From contig JAZBPJ010000151.1 of NCBI GenBank assembly GCA_036351575.1, positions 1 to 24,550 on the forward strand: a stretch of 24,550 bases of DNA, given 5' to 3'. The translations under genes were made by a program, and so were the position numbers. The number at the start of each line of letters is the position of its first letter. Positions within the stretch are counted from its first letter, which is position 1. Below are positions 6,558 through 16,288 of this stretch, one piece after another. Source of the stretch: JABDPF01 sp036351575. GTDB taxonomy: Bacteria > Pseudomonadota > Gammaproteobacteria > Xanthomonadales > SZUA-36. The notes under the pieces were generated by a model. It saw only the letters and a list, made by a program, of their open reading frames with translations. It did not search any database and was not told where the DNA came from.

Positions 6558-6581
6558 CCCGGAAGGCTTTCAGCCTTCGGG
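6558..6581 (+). terminator. Weak terminator-like hairpin after the rquA-like gene
   Basis: An inverted repeat (CCC-g-GAAGGCT, 3-nt loop, AGCCTTCGGG) with one bulged base is followed by AAATTCTT rather than a clean T-run. It begins 25 bases after the stop codon. It may separate the quinone genes from the hydrolase gene. Confidence 0.35.
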
Positions 6582-6698
6582 AAATTCTTCCCTGTCCAAT
6601 CCGCAAGTCCTCGCGGCGGGTGAATTTCCTCTCGTGATCGTGCAAGATGTCAGGCCATTCCATTCCCATCACAGCATTCGAGAGAGACCGGAGAGAAC

Positions 6699-7592
6699 AT
6701 GAGCAATTCGCAATCCGAAATTCGGCCCATTCCACAGGAAGCCTTTGACTGGTACGACGAATACGCCCACGGCCTGATCGACCGGCGTACCTTCATGTCC
6801 CGGCTTGCCGGCCTCGCCGCCATCGGATTCAGCATGAGCGCGCTGACCGCGGCGCTGATGCCGGACTACGCAAAAGCCGAACAGGTATCCTTCAACGACT
6901 CCGACATTCGTGCGACTTACGTCACTTTTCCTTCACCGGAAGGCCACGGTGAAGGCCGCGGTTACCTGGTGACGCCTGCCGGTCTCGAGGGTCCGGCGCC
7001 GGCCGTACTGGTCGTGCATGAAAACCGGGGGCTCAACCCCTATATCAAGGACGTGGCGCGGCGCCTGGCCAAGGCCGGTTACGTCGCTTTTGCACCGGAT
7101 GCGCTTTATCCCGCGGGCGGCTATCCCGGCAACGACGACGACGGGCGTGCCATGCAGCGCGAACTGGACCGGTCGAAGATCGAAAACGACTTCATCGCGG
7201 CGGCAAAATTCCTTAAAGCACACCCTTCGAGCAACGGCAGGCTGGGCGCGGTCGGCTTCTGCTTCGGCGGCTACATCGTCAACCTGCTGGCCGCTGTCAT
7301 TCCGGAAGAACTGAACGCCGGGGTACCCTTTTACGGCACACCCGCCGCGGAAGAACTGCGCGGCAACGTCAAGGGCCCGCTGATGATCCAGTTCGCGGAA
7401 CTCGACCAGCGCGTGAACGCGACCTGGCCGGACTACGAAAAAACACTGATGGCCAATGACGCGGATTACGTGGCCTATTTCTACCCGGGCACCAACCACG
7501 GCTTCCACAACGATTCGACCGGGCGCTACGATCCCGAAGCGGCGGAACTGGCCTGGACCCGCACGCTGGAGTTTTTCGCGCAGTATCTGTGA
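6699..7592 (+). CDS. Dienelactone-hydrolase-family protein with N-terminal signal/anchor
   Basis: A 297-residue alpha/beta hydrolase of the dienelactone hydrolase family, similar in layout to YghX-type proteins. The cysteine nucleophile sits in GFCFGG (Cys188), the acid in ELDQRVN (Asp236) and the histidine in TNHGFHND (His267). The HENRG motif supplies the family glutamate (Glu108). Residues 29-60 form a twin-arginine-like sequence (RRTFMSRLAGLAAIGFSMSA) ending in a small-residue region, which suggests export or membrane anchoring. A GGAG-type ribosome binding site precedes the ATG. Natural substrates are not deducible; dienelactone is unlikely because no aromatic-catabolism genes are nearby. 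Confidence 0.8.
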   Translation: MSNSQSEIRPIPQEAFDWYDEYAHGLIDRRTFMSRLAGLAAIGFSMSALTAALMPDYAKAEQVSFNDSDIRATYVTFPSPEGHGEGRGYLVTPAGLEGPAPAVLVVHENRGLNPYIKDVARRLAKAGYVAFAPDALYPAGGYPGNDDDGRAMQRELDRSKIENDFIAAAKFLKAHPSSNGRLGAVGFCFGGYIVNLLAAVIPEELNAGVPFYGTPAAEELRGNVKGPLMIQFAELDQRVNATWPDYEKTLMANDADYVAYFYPGTNHGFHNDSTGRYDPEAAELAWTRTLEFFAQYL

Positions 7593-7608
7593 CATGCCTT
7601 AAGAAACG

Positions 7609-8325
7609 ATGAGCGACGCCAGGAAAACAACATCGGCCTACGACCCGGGCTGCGCCTACTGCCCGCCGGAAGTGCGGGTCTGCCGCGAGGGCGAAGGCGG
7701 TGAACGCCGGCCGGATTTCTGCCCCTCGAAGATCATGCCGCAGGAATGCGAAGCCGCGCTGGCCCGTTACGACGACCCGGAACTGCAAAAAATCGCCCGG
7801 ATCTCAGCCCGTGTCGAGGCCGAGGGCTACTGCCGCTGGACCCGCGTCGAAGAAATCGTGCAGTTCGCGAAAAAGATGGGTTTCACGCGCATCGGCATCG
7901 CCATGTGCATCAGCTTTATCGACCTCGCCCGAATCCTGTCGCAGGTGCTCGAGAGCCACGGTTTCGAAGTCGTTTCGGTCTGCTGCAAGCACGGCGGCAT
8001 CGCCAAGGAGGAACTGGGCCTGGAGGACAGGGAAAAAGTTCGCCCCGGCGGCCACGAGTCCATCTGCAACCCGGTTTCGCAGGCGCATCTGCTGAACGAG
8101 CGGAACTGCGAACTCAATATCGTGCTGGGCCTGTGTGTCGGCCACGACAGCCTTTTCTACCGGCACTCGCAGGGACTGGCGACCACGCTGGTGGCCAAGG
8201 ACCGGGTGCTGGCGCACAACCCGGTGGGCGCGCTGCACCTCGCCGATTCCTATTTTTCGCGCATCTGGGGCCCGGACCGGCCGGAAAAACCGTCAAAACG
8301 GCCGCGAAAGAGCAAAAAAATCTGA
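7609..8325 (+). CDS. DUF1847 cysteine-rich putative metal-binding protein
   Basis: A 238-residue soluble protein resembling DUF1847. It has twelve cysteines: an N-terminal group at 15, 18, 25, 38 and 47 (CAYCPPEVRVC, FCPSK), then 75, 100, a vicinal pair at 125-126 (SVCCKHGG), 153 (ESICNP), 167 and 176 (GLCVGHD). This density suggests a metal or Fe-S centre, but that is inference. The C-terminal part (GLCVGHDSLFYRHS, TLVAKDRVLAHNPVGAL) is well ordered and conserved-looking, and the last residues are lysine-rich. It starts 16 bases after the hydrolase stop codon, so the two are probably one operon. DUF1847 proteins are frequent in anaerobes (recalled), which fits the neighbouring anaerobic quinone locus. 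Confidence 0.75.
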   Translation: MSDARKTTSAYDPGCAYCPPEVRVCREGEGGERRPDFCPSKIMPQECEAALARYDDPELQKIARISARVEAEGYCRWTRVEEIVQFAKKMGFTRIGIAMCISFIDLARILSQVLESHGFEVVSVCCKHGGIAKEELGLEDREKVRPGGHESICNPVSQAHLLNERNCELNIVLGLCVGHDSLFYRHSQGLATTLVAKDRVLAHNPVGALHLADSYFSRIWGPDRPEKPSKRPRKSKKI

Positions 8326-8415
8326 AAAGGCCTGCGCTGAACGCATTCGGCAGAGCCCGTCCGCCCGCAATCGGATAAAATGCCGCCTTCAACGAGCCTC
8401 AACCGACCCGACCGC

Positions 8416-9816
8416 ATGCTTGATATCGAAAGACAACTCCAAGACGCCGAGGAAAAAGAAAACCGCTTCCTCGCCATCAAACTGCTGAACCGCCTCGTCG
8501 CGGATCACCCCGACAAGCCGGAATACCGTTTCCGCCTGGCGCTGAAACACCTGCAGACCGGCGACCCGATCCTTGCCGAGGAACTGCTGCGCGGCTGCAT
8601 CGAAGACGGCTTCGACGACCCGATGCTGCAGATCAATCTCGGACACGCGCTGAAGGCCCAGGTGCGCACCGAAGAGGCCGCCGAGGCCTATCGGCAGATT
8701 GCTCTTGGCTTCGACGACAAAACCGCAGCGGCCGGCTGGTGGAGCCTGGCCGACCTGAAAAACTACCGCTTTGACGAACAGGAAGTCGTTCTTCTGCAGG
8801 GCCGAACGCAGATCACCGAAGCCGCCCCGGGCTACCGGTCGCTGATGCTGTTCGCGCTGGCGGCGGCCTATGAACAGCAGAAACGTTACGAGGACGCGTT
8901 CATGGCGATGAGCGAGGCCAACCTGATCATGTCCGAATACCGCCCGTTTCGCGGCGAGCAGTATTTCGAGCTGGTGCAGTCGCTGATCAGCAAGGTCACA
9001 GAACCGGCGCCGCGGGCCGCGCCCGCCGAGGCAACCCCTGTCTTCGTCGTCGGCATGCCGCGTTCCGGCACGACGCTGGTGGAACAAATCCTGGCCTGCC
9101 ATTCGCAGGTCGAGGCCACCGACGAACTGCCGTTCATGGAGCGCTTCGGACTGGGCCTGGAAGAAACCGGCGGCTACGCCTGGGCGCTGGCGCGTATCGG
9201 CCCGGAACAGCAGGCCAACTTTGCCGCTCGTTACCTGGAAAGCGTGCAGCCCCGGCGGCGCGAAGGGCTGCCGTACTTTATCGACAAAAACCCGGCCAAT
9301 TTCCTGCACATCGGAATGATCCGGGCGATCTTTCCCAACGCGAAAATCATCAACGTCGTGCGCGATACGCTGGACAACGCCATGAGCATGTTCAAGCAGT
9401 ACTTTCACCGCGGCAATGACTTCAGCTACTCCCTTCAGGCCATTGTTTTTTACTGGCAGGGCTATATCACGCTGATGCGGCACTGGGATGCGCTCTACCC
9501 CGGCGGCGTGCTGCACGTTTCCTACGAATCGCTGGTCCACGAGCCGGATACGAAAATCGCGCAGCTGCTCGACCATTGCGGCCTGCAGCACGAGGATGCC
9601 TGCTTCCGCTTCTGGGAATCGGACCGCCCGGTCCTGACGCCGAGCGCGTCCCAGGTACGCCAGCCGATGACCCCGAAATCAATCGGCAGCGGCCAGCGCT
9701 ATGAGCCGTTTATCCAGCCGCACATACCGGCGCTGGCGGAAATTACGCGCAAGGCGCGCGAAGTGTTCGGTCTGAATTCCGGCGGCGACACTCAGGGCAG
9801 TTCGCACAGCTCGTAG
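8416..9816 (+). CDS. TPR-repeat sulfotransferase-family protein
   Basis: A 466-residue protein with an N-terminal helical TPR-like region (about 1-195) and a C-terminal sulfotransferase domain. The 5'-phosphosulfate loop is clear as VFVVGMPRSGTTLVEQ (about 209-224), and the 3'-phosphate region is INVVRDTLDNAMSMFKQYF. Such TPR-sulfotransferases transfer sulfate from PAPS to an unknown acceptor; some members may act on other substrates. The ATG at 8416 (MLDIERQL) is preferred over 8380 because a TAAAAT hexamer at 8376-8381, a possible -10, overlaps the earlier start. Neither start has a good ribosome binding site. Its last 25 bp overlap tail-to-tail with the TIR gene. No PAPS-synthesis genes are in the window. 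Confidence 0.85.
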   Translation: MLDIERQLQDAEEKENRFLAIKLLNRLVADHPDKPEYRFRLALKHLQTGDPILAEELLRGCIEDGFDDPMLQINLGHALKAQVRTEEAAEAYRQIALGFDDKTAAAGWWSLADLKNYRFDEQEVVLLQGRTQITEAAPGYRSLMLFALAAAYEQQKRYEDAFMAMSEANLIMSEYRPFRGEQYFELVQSLISKVTEPAPRAAPAEATPVFVVGMPRSGTTLVEQILACHSQVEATDELPFMERFGLGLEETGGYAWALARIGPEQQANFAARYLESVQPRRREGLPYFIDKNPANFLHIGMIRAIFPNAKIINVVRDTLDNAMSMFKQYFHRGNDFSYSLQAIVFYWQGYITLMRHWDALYPGGVLHVSYESLVHEPDTKIAQLLDHCGLQHEDACFRFWESDRPVLTPSASQVRQPMTPKSIGSGQRYEPFIQPHIPALAEITRKAREVFGLNSGGDTQGSSHSS

Positions 9817-11879
9817 CGCCGGCAGAAACCGATGAAATTGGCTTCGAAGTATCCCTTTGAAAGCGCGTAGTCAACGTAGCGGCGGGCCTCCGAAGGTTCG
9901 CCGCGCGCCAGCGCGAAACGCGCACCGAGGTCGGCCGTACGGCAGCTCTCGATTTTTCCAGGGTCCGGGAGAAATCCCTCGGGGATGAGGTCCAGTGCGC
10001 TGGAAGGCTTCTCTCCGAACTGCTCCCAGTAGTAGAACGCCGCCCAGGCCAGTGCGCTCACCGATTCGCCCGCTTCCGGCTTTTCACGCACCAGTGTCTC
10101 CATCCGCTGCAATGACTGCCTGATGGCTTCACGACCGGCCGGCACATCACCGCGCACGATACGAATCCGTGCCCGGTCGAGTTCGAAGCGGACCGCATCC
10201 ACGATCCGCTGCGGATCGGTTTCTTTCGCCGCATCGGCCAGTTCCGAGATTCGCTCAGACAGGGGCTCGGTAAGCGTCGCGGCGCGTTCGGCCTCGCCCA
10301 TGCCCAGCAGGTGTTTGGCCAGGATGGACTGCCGGAACAGCAGTTCCCATTCAAGCCATTCGTTGTCCGGCTCAGCCCGGTGGAGAGAATCCAGGATTTC
10401 GATCGTTTCACCGAAACTGGCAGCCGCCTCGTCGTTCAGGCCGATCTGCGCCTGCACGACGGCCAGTCCGCTGAGCGTGAAAGCGAGCCTCAGAACCACG
10501 TTGGTATCGCCAGCGGATTCCACGACCAGTTGACGCTGCAGGCCGACCGTCTGCTGGCGGATTTCAAGCGCCTCGCCAAGCGAACACTTCATCAGCCACG
10601 TGTCGGCGAGCCAGGCCAGGCCCGTTGGAAGCGTTTCGCGGTACTCCGCGTTGTCGGGATCCAGCACCAGCGCCATCTGGTTGTATTGCACCGAGGCCTG
10701 CAGCAGTTGAAGTGCACGGTCCGTATCTGGCACGGGCACGATATGCTCCAGCGCGCCCAGGTTGGAGAGCGTGTAGGACAATTCCATCACGTAACGCGGG
10801 TTTTTCGGGTCCCGGTTGAGCAAACGACGGGACAAGGCGCCGTAGCGGGCCCAGTGTTCACGGGCCTGTTCCGGCTCGGCCCGCTCGGCATACACTTCCC
10901 CCACGTAAAACTCCGCCTGTCCGAGTTCAAAAAGCACCCGGTCCGTGTTGCCTTCGCGCAGGTGCAGCTCGAGTATGGCCGCCTTGGAATCGAGGAAAGG
11001 CCCAAGCGCGGCCTCGGGCTGCCCCTGCCAGTTGAGTTCCAGGCCCGCCTCGCGCCATTCCAGGGCTTTTTCAAGCAAAGCGTCGTCCTCGATGTCCGCC
11101 AGGCCAAGCGTGGCGGCGCGCTCACCGTGCACCGAGAAATCGATGGCGAGGTTCGGTTCGCCCGCGGCAGAGCCCAGGCGATCCAGGTCGCCCAGCATGA
11201 AGCTGAGCAGTTCCTCGGTGTTGACACGCTGCACCTCGGCCGCAGCCTGCGTGGTGACCTGCGTGTAGACGAGCCAGCCAAGTAGACCGGCCAGCACGAC
11301 CGACACGAAACTCCAGGACAGCCGCCGCCGAAACCGGCGCTGTGCATCCCGGCGCCGCAGCAGGTCCAGCCGCACGCCCAGCAGGCCGGCCACGATCTTG
11401 AGCAGGGCGAGTGACTTGCCGTCCGCGTAACGGCGCAGGTCAGCCGCCAGCGGTTCCCGTCGCCCGCCGTCACCGGATTCCAGCAGCGCCGGCGGAAAAC
11501 AGCCTTCAGGTGAATCCAGGCCGGGGTCGCCGTCGACCACCAACGCGAGAATGCGGTCTTCGCGCCCCCTTTCCCGGAACGAACGGACTTCTTCGTTGAC
11601 CCAGCGGGACGCCGCCGAGGCCGGCGAGCAAATCACGACCAGGAATTCCGAGTTTTCGAGCTCTTCCTGCAAGCGCGCCGTGAGGTCGGAGGCCGAAGAC
11701 AGGTCTTCACGATCCCGGAAAACCGGGCGCAGGCGAGCGGGCACGGCGCCAAATGCACCCTCCGTGCCGACCAGCCGCCGCGGCACGCGGTAACGCTCCA
11801 GCGCCGACTGCAACCAGCGCGCGTGCTTTTCGTCGGCATGACTGTAACTGATGAAGGCTTTGTATCGCATGTCGCGCAT
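9792..11879 (-). CDS. TIR-domain membrane protein with C-terminal TPR-like repeats
   Basis: A 695-residue three-part protein. Residues 5-155 form a TIR domain (YKAFISYSHADEKHARWLQSAL, then RDREDLSSASDL, then VVICSPASAASRWVNEEVRSF). Trp93 and Glu96 or Glu97 sit where catalytic TIR NADases carry their conserved tryptophan and glutamate. A basic juxtamembrane stretch (RRRDAQRRFRRR) leads to a single membrane helix at about 188-206. The remaining 490 residues are alpha-helical TPR-like repeats, which would be periplasmic if the basic segment stays inside. The start at 11879 is inferred because the domain begins there; the open frame extends to 12401 but that part overlaps nfeD. TIR proteins may be NAD-cleaving immune effectors or signalling adaptors; no partner defence gene is adjacent. 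Confidence 0.85.
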   Translation of the reverse strand: MRDMRYKAFISYSHADEKHARWLQSALERYRVPRRLVGTEGAFGAVPARLRPVFRDREDLSSASDLTARLQEELENSEFLVVICSPASAASRWVNEEVRSFRERGREDRILALVVDGDPGLDSPEGCFPPALLESGDGGRREPLAADLRRYADGKSLALLKIVAGLLGVRLDLLRRRDAQRRFRRRLSWSFVSVVLAGLLGWLVYTQVTTQAAAEVQRVNTEELLSFMLGDLDRLGSAAGEPNLAIDFSVHGERAATLGLADIEDDALLEKALEWREAGLELNWQGQPEAALGPFLDSKAAILELHLREGNTDRVLFELGQAEFYVGEVYAERAEPEQAREHWARYGALSRRLLNRDPKNPRYVMELSYTLSNLGALEHIVPVPDTDRALQLLQASVQYNQMALVLDPDNAEYRETLPTGLAWLADTWLMKCSLGEALEIRQQTVGLQRQLVVESAGDTNVVLRLAFTLSGLAVVQAQIGLNDEAAASFGETIEILDSLHRAEPDNEWLEWELLFRQSILAKHLLGMGEAERAATLTEPLSERISELADAAKETDPQRIVDAVRFELDRARIRIVRGDVPAGREAIRQSLQRMETLVREKPEAGESVSALAWAAFYYWEQFGEKPSSALDLIPEGFLPDPGKIESCRTADLGARFALARGEPSEARRYVDYALSKGYFEANFIGFCRRYELCELP

Positions 11880-12045
11880 GATTAAAGCATAGAGCACGCC
11901 GCGCTGCGTTGCCCGTTTTCGACAGCCCTGGCCAGACCGGCAGGATGCCGAGGAAATATCACGCAGCGACAGGCCGGCGAAACATGGCATTCCTCTAACA
12001 GATGGATGACAATAGAGACAGTTCTCTTCTCCGGCGGAGACATGT

Positions 12046-13482
12046 GTGCAAGTCCTGACATTCAAAAAGGTCTGCTTGTACATGACGGTGATTGCGCTTC
12101 TGTTGGCCTGGACCCGCTCGGCGGGTAGCCAGGCGCCCACGGAAGCGGAACCTGAGTCATCGGCGCAGGCAGCGCTCGTGCTCGACATCGCAGGGCCCAT
12201 CGGCCCGGCGACGCGGGATTTTATCACCCGGACCATCGAGCAATCCGATCCGGAACGCGTGGGGCTGATCATCATTCGCCTCGATACGCCGGGCGGGCTC
12301 GATGCCTCCACCCGGGATATCGTGAAGGCGATCCTGTCATCGCCGATTGCCGTGGCAACCTTTGTCTGGCCCGAAGGCGCGCGCGCCGCCAGCGCGGGCA
12401 CCTACATCATGTACGCCAGTCATCTTGCGGTCATGAGCCCGGCGACCAACCTTGGGGCCGCCACGCCCGTCGCGATGGGCGCGCCGCGGGGCGCTTCGCC
12501 GGCGGCCGGCCAGCCGGGGAAACGGGCAAGCGAGGAAGAAACAGAAACCCTGGGCGATGGCGATGATGAATCCCCTGCGGCAACTGAAGACTATTCCGAC
12601 CCGATGTCGCGCAAGACGGTCAACGATTCGGCTGCGTGGATACGGGGATTGGCGCGCTTGCGAGGCCGGAATGCGGACTGGGCTGAAGAAGCCGTGAGGG
12701 CAGCGGAAAGCATCACCAGCGAGCAGGCGGCGGAGATTGGCGTGATCGATTTCATCGCGGTCGACCTGGGCGATCTGCTGGAGCGGGCCCATGGCCGGCA
12801 GGTCGAGGTCGGTCACCGGATCATCACGCTGGATACGCGCGGGCTCACCATCGAGCAGGTTGAGCCGGATTGGCGCAACGCCTTTCTTGCGACCATCACC
12901 AGCCCGACAATCGCATACCTTCTGCTGTTGATCGGTATCTACGGCCTGGTGCTTGAAGGCTACCACCCGGGCGCGATCCTGCCGGGCGTGACCGGGGCCA
13001 TCTGCCTGCTGCTCGCGCTTTACGCCTTGCAGATGCTGCCGGTGAACTATGCCGGCCTGGGGCTGATCCTGCTGGGGGTGATCCTGATGATCGCCGAAGT
13101 CATGGCGCCCAGCTTCGGGGCGCTGGGCATCGGCGGCATTATCGCCATGGTGATCGGCTCCATCATCCTGATCGATACCGATGTTCCGGGCTTTGAAATA
13201 TCGAGGCCGCTCATCGGCGCCGTGGCGCTGACCGGCGCGCTCGGGTTGATGGCCATCATCGGGTTCGCCGTGAAAGCGCGTCAGCGTCCGGTGGTTTCCG
13301 GCCGGGAGCAACTCATCGGAGCGCAGGGTGTTGCAATGGCCGACTTCGCCGAGACAGGTGAAGTATTCGTCCACAGCGAACGCTGGACCGCCATCAGCGA
13401 CAAGCCGGTATCTGAGGGACAACGGGTCGAGGTAACGGGACTCGAGGGCCTGATTTTGCAGGTCCGCCCGCTCGACGACTAA
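12046..13482 (+). CDS. nfeD: NfeD-family membrane-bound ClpP-class serine protease
   Basis: A 478-residue full-length NfeD protein. Residues 12-30 are a signal or anchor, and 43-225 form a ClpP-like protease domain. The domain has RLDTPGGLDASTRDIVKAI, the nucleophile Ser116 in GARAASAGT, and Lys190 in SRKTVNDSAAWIRGLARLRGRN as the general base of a Ser-Lys dyad. An acidic, alanine-rich linker (about 145-187) sits between them. Four to five membrane helices follow at about 295-410, then a C-terminal OB-fold NfeD domain. The GTG at 12046 has GGAG six bases upstream; a nearby ATG at 12042 is out of frame. It precedes a slipin gene by 17 bases, the classical pairing in which NfeD cleaves the stomatin homologue. 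Confidence 0.92.
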   Translation: MQVLTFKKVCLYMTVIALLLAWTRSAGSQAPTEAEPESSAQAALVLDIAGPIGPATRDFITRTIEQSDPERVGLIIIRLDTPGGLDASTRDIVKAILSSPIAVATFVWPEGARAASAGTYIMYASHLAVMSPATNLGAATPVAMGAPRGASPAAGQPGKRASEEETETLGDGDDESPAATEDYSDPMSRKTVNDSAAWIRGLARLRGRNADWAEEAVRAAESITSEQAAEIGVIDFIAVDLGDLLERAHGRQVEVGHRIITLDTRGLTIEQVEPDWRNAFLATITSPTIAYLLLLIGIYGLVLEGYHPGAILPGVTGAICLLLALYALQMLPVNYAGLGLILLGVILMIAEVMAPSFGALGIGGIIAMVIGSIILIDTDVPGFEISRPLIGAVALTGALGLMAIIGFAVKARQRPVVSGREQLIGAQGVAMADFAETGEVFVHSERWTAISDKPVSEGQRVEVTGLEGLILQVRPLDD

Positions 13483-13499
13483 AACGGAGGCGAACGACC

Positions 13500-14243
13500 A
13501 TGTTTGATTATCTGTTCGGAATCATCGCGCTGTTGATTTTCGGTATCGTGATCAACGCCATCAAGATCCTGCGGGAGTACGAGCGCGGTGTCATTTTCCA
13601 GCTCGGCCGCTTCTGGAAAGTGAAGGGACCTGGCCTGATCATCGTGATCCCCGTGATCCAGCAGATGGTGCGCGTGGACCTGCGCGTGATCGTGATGGAC
13701 GTGCCGACGCAGGACGTGATTTCGCGGGACAACGTCTCGGTGAAAGTAAACGCGGTCGTGTACTTCCGCGTCATCGACCCGGAGAGAGCGATCATCCAGG
13801 TCGAGCGCTACCTGGAAGCCGTGAGCCAGCTTGCCCAGACGACGCTGCGATCCGTGCTGGGGCAACACGAACTGGATGACATGCTGGCCGAGCGCGACAC
13901 CCTGAACAAGGACATCCAGGGCATCCTGGACCGCCAGACGGATGCGTGGGGGATCAAGGTCGCAAACGTGGAGATCAAGCACGTGGATCTCGAACAAAGC
14001 ATGGTTCGGGCCATTGCGGCCCAGGCCGAGGCGGAGCGCCAGAGGCGCGCCAAGGTCATTCACGCCACCGGTGAAAAACAGGCGGCGAAGGAGTTGGTCG
14101 AAGCCGCCCAGATGCTGGACCAGGCGCCCAGCGCCATTCAACTGCGCTACCTGCAAACATTGACCGAAATCGCCGGTGACAAGAGTTCGACCATCGTTTT
14201 TCCGCTGAACCTGATCGACAAGATTCGCGCCGCGGTGGATTGA
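13500..14243 (+). CDS. Slipin (stomatin-like SPFH-domain membrane protein)
   Basis: A 247-residue SPFH/band-7 protein of the slipin type. An N-terminal membrane hairpin (about 3-22) is followed by EYERGVIFQLGRFWKVKGPGL, the VDLRVIVMDVPTQDVISRDNVSVKVNAVVYFRV band-7 core, and a helical oligomerisation segment (RAIAAQAEAERQRRAKVIHATGEKQAAKELVEAA). The hydrophobic C-terminal end (STIVFPLNLID) is the type of segment that NfeD proteases cut. A GGAGG ribosome binding site lies upstream. It is the second gene of the nfeD operon and is closed by the terminator at 14282. The pair is thought to organise membrane microdomains. Confidence 0.93.
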   Translation: MFDYLFGIIALLIFGIVINAIKILREYERGVIFQLGRFWKVKGPGLIIVIPVIQQMVRVDLRVIVMDVPTQDVISRDNVSVKVNAVVYFRVIDPERAIIQVERYLEAVSQLAQTTLRSVLGQHELDDMLAERDTLNKDIQGILDRQTDAWGIKVANVEIKHVDLEQSMVRAIAAQAEAERQRRAKVIHATGEKQAAKELVEAAQMLDQAPSAIQLRYLQTLTEIAGDKSSTIVFPLNLIDKIRAAVD

Positions 14244-14281
14244 AATTCGAACACCGGGCCGGGGCGGTGAACAAGTGAAGC

Positions 14282-14312
14282 AAAAAGAGCGGGCCGAAGC
14301 CCGCTCTTTTTT
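14282..14312. terminator. Strong bidirectional rho-independent terminator
   Basis: A 13-bp stem (AAAAAGAGCGGGC / GCCCGCTCTTTTT) with a CGAA tetraloop has a T-run on the plus strand and, by symmetry, on the minus strand. It lies between the slipin stop (14243) and the convergent P5C dehydrogenase stop (14330), so it should end both transcripts. Confidence 0.9.
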
Positions 14313-14329
14313 CAACCTGGCCCGAAGAT

Positions 14330-15970
<1,641 letters not shown>

Positions 15971-16181
15971 GGCGTGCGCCTCCCGAATCAGGATTTCGAA
16001 TAATTCGTATTTGAATCCAACTGTAACCCTCCTGTTCGATGAATTTCAGCCTCAGCGAAGGACTTGCCTGATGATGGTCAATCAGCACCGTTCGCTGCGC
16101 TCGAGGAAGCCAACCGGGGCGGCGGGCCGCCCCGGCTCCCGATGGCTTTGTCCGCGGTCCTGGAGTTTTTTTGCCTGCCCG

Positions 16182-16195
16182 TTGACGCAGGTCAA
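16182..16195. promoter_or_regulatory. FNR/Anr-type box upstream of the TonB receptor
   Basis: TTGACGCAGGTCAA is a perfect TTGAC-N4-GTCAA dyad, differing from the ubiT-ubiU box in only one spacer base. It lies 11 bp before the first Fur box. No -10 hexamer sits at the class II distance on either side. A TAAAAT (16196-16201) abuts it, so repression is as plausible as activation. Confidence 0.6.
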
Positions 16196-16206
16196 TAAAA
16201 TGCAAA

Positions 16207-16221
16207 TGAGAATCATTGTCA
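16207..16221 (+). promoter_or_regulatory. Fur box 1 (TonB receptor operator)
   Basis: TGAGAATCATTGTCA matches the 7-1-7 Fur motif TGATAATNATTATCA at 12 of the 14 defined bases. It lies exactly 50 bp from box 2, upstream of an iron-type receptor. Confidence 0.85.
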
Positions 16222-16256
16222 TTTAGATCAACGAAAGGTAACATTCTTAACTTAAA

Positions 16257-16271
16257 TGATAATCATTCTCA
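16257..16271 (+). promoter_or_regulatory. Fur box 2 (TonB receptor operator)
   Basis: TGATAATCATTCTCA matches 13 of the 14 defined bases of the 7-1-7 Fur motif. It ends 17 bases before the receptor ATG, just before the ribosome binding site, consistent with repression by Fe-Fur. Confidence 0.9.
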
Positions 16272-16288
16272 TTTAGAGGGAAATATCG

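Larger units (their letters stand above)
15971..16288. other. Divergent regulatory region between pruA and the TonB receptor
   Basis: This 318-bp stretch has no convincing gene. From left to right it holds the pruA leader, a perfect 9-bp GC hairpin (16114-16135, CGGG loop, no T-run), an FNR-type box (16182-16195) and two Fur boxes (16207-16221, 16257-16271). The last 90 bases are strongly AT-rich compared with the rest of the window. Confidence 0.7.

Noticed and set aside
11880..12401. N-terminal extension of the TIR protein frame up to 12401
   Set aside because: It overlaps the well-supported start and protease domain of nfeD on the other strand, and its residues are low-complexity and unlike any domain. 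The TIR fold begins right after 11879.
16075..16226. Small frame in the pruA-receptor intergenic region
   Set aside because: It runs across the GC hairpin, the FNR-type box and the first Fur box, has no ribosome binding site and no protein-like character.
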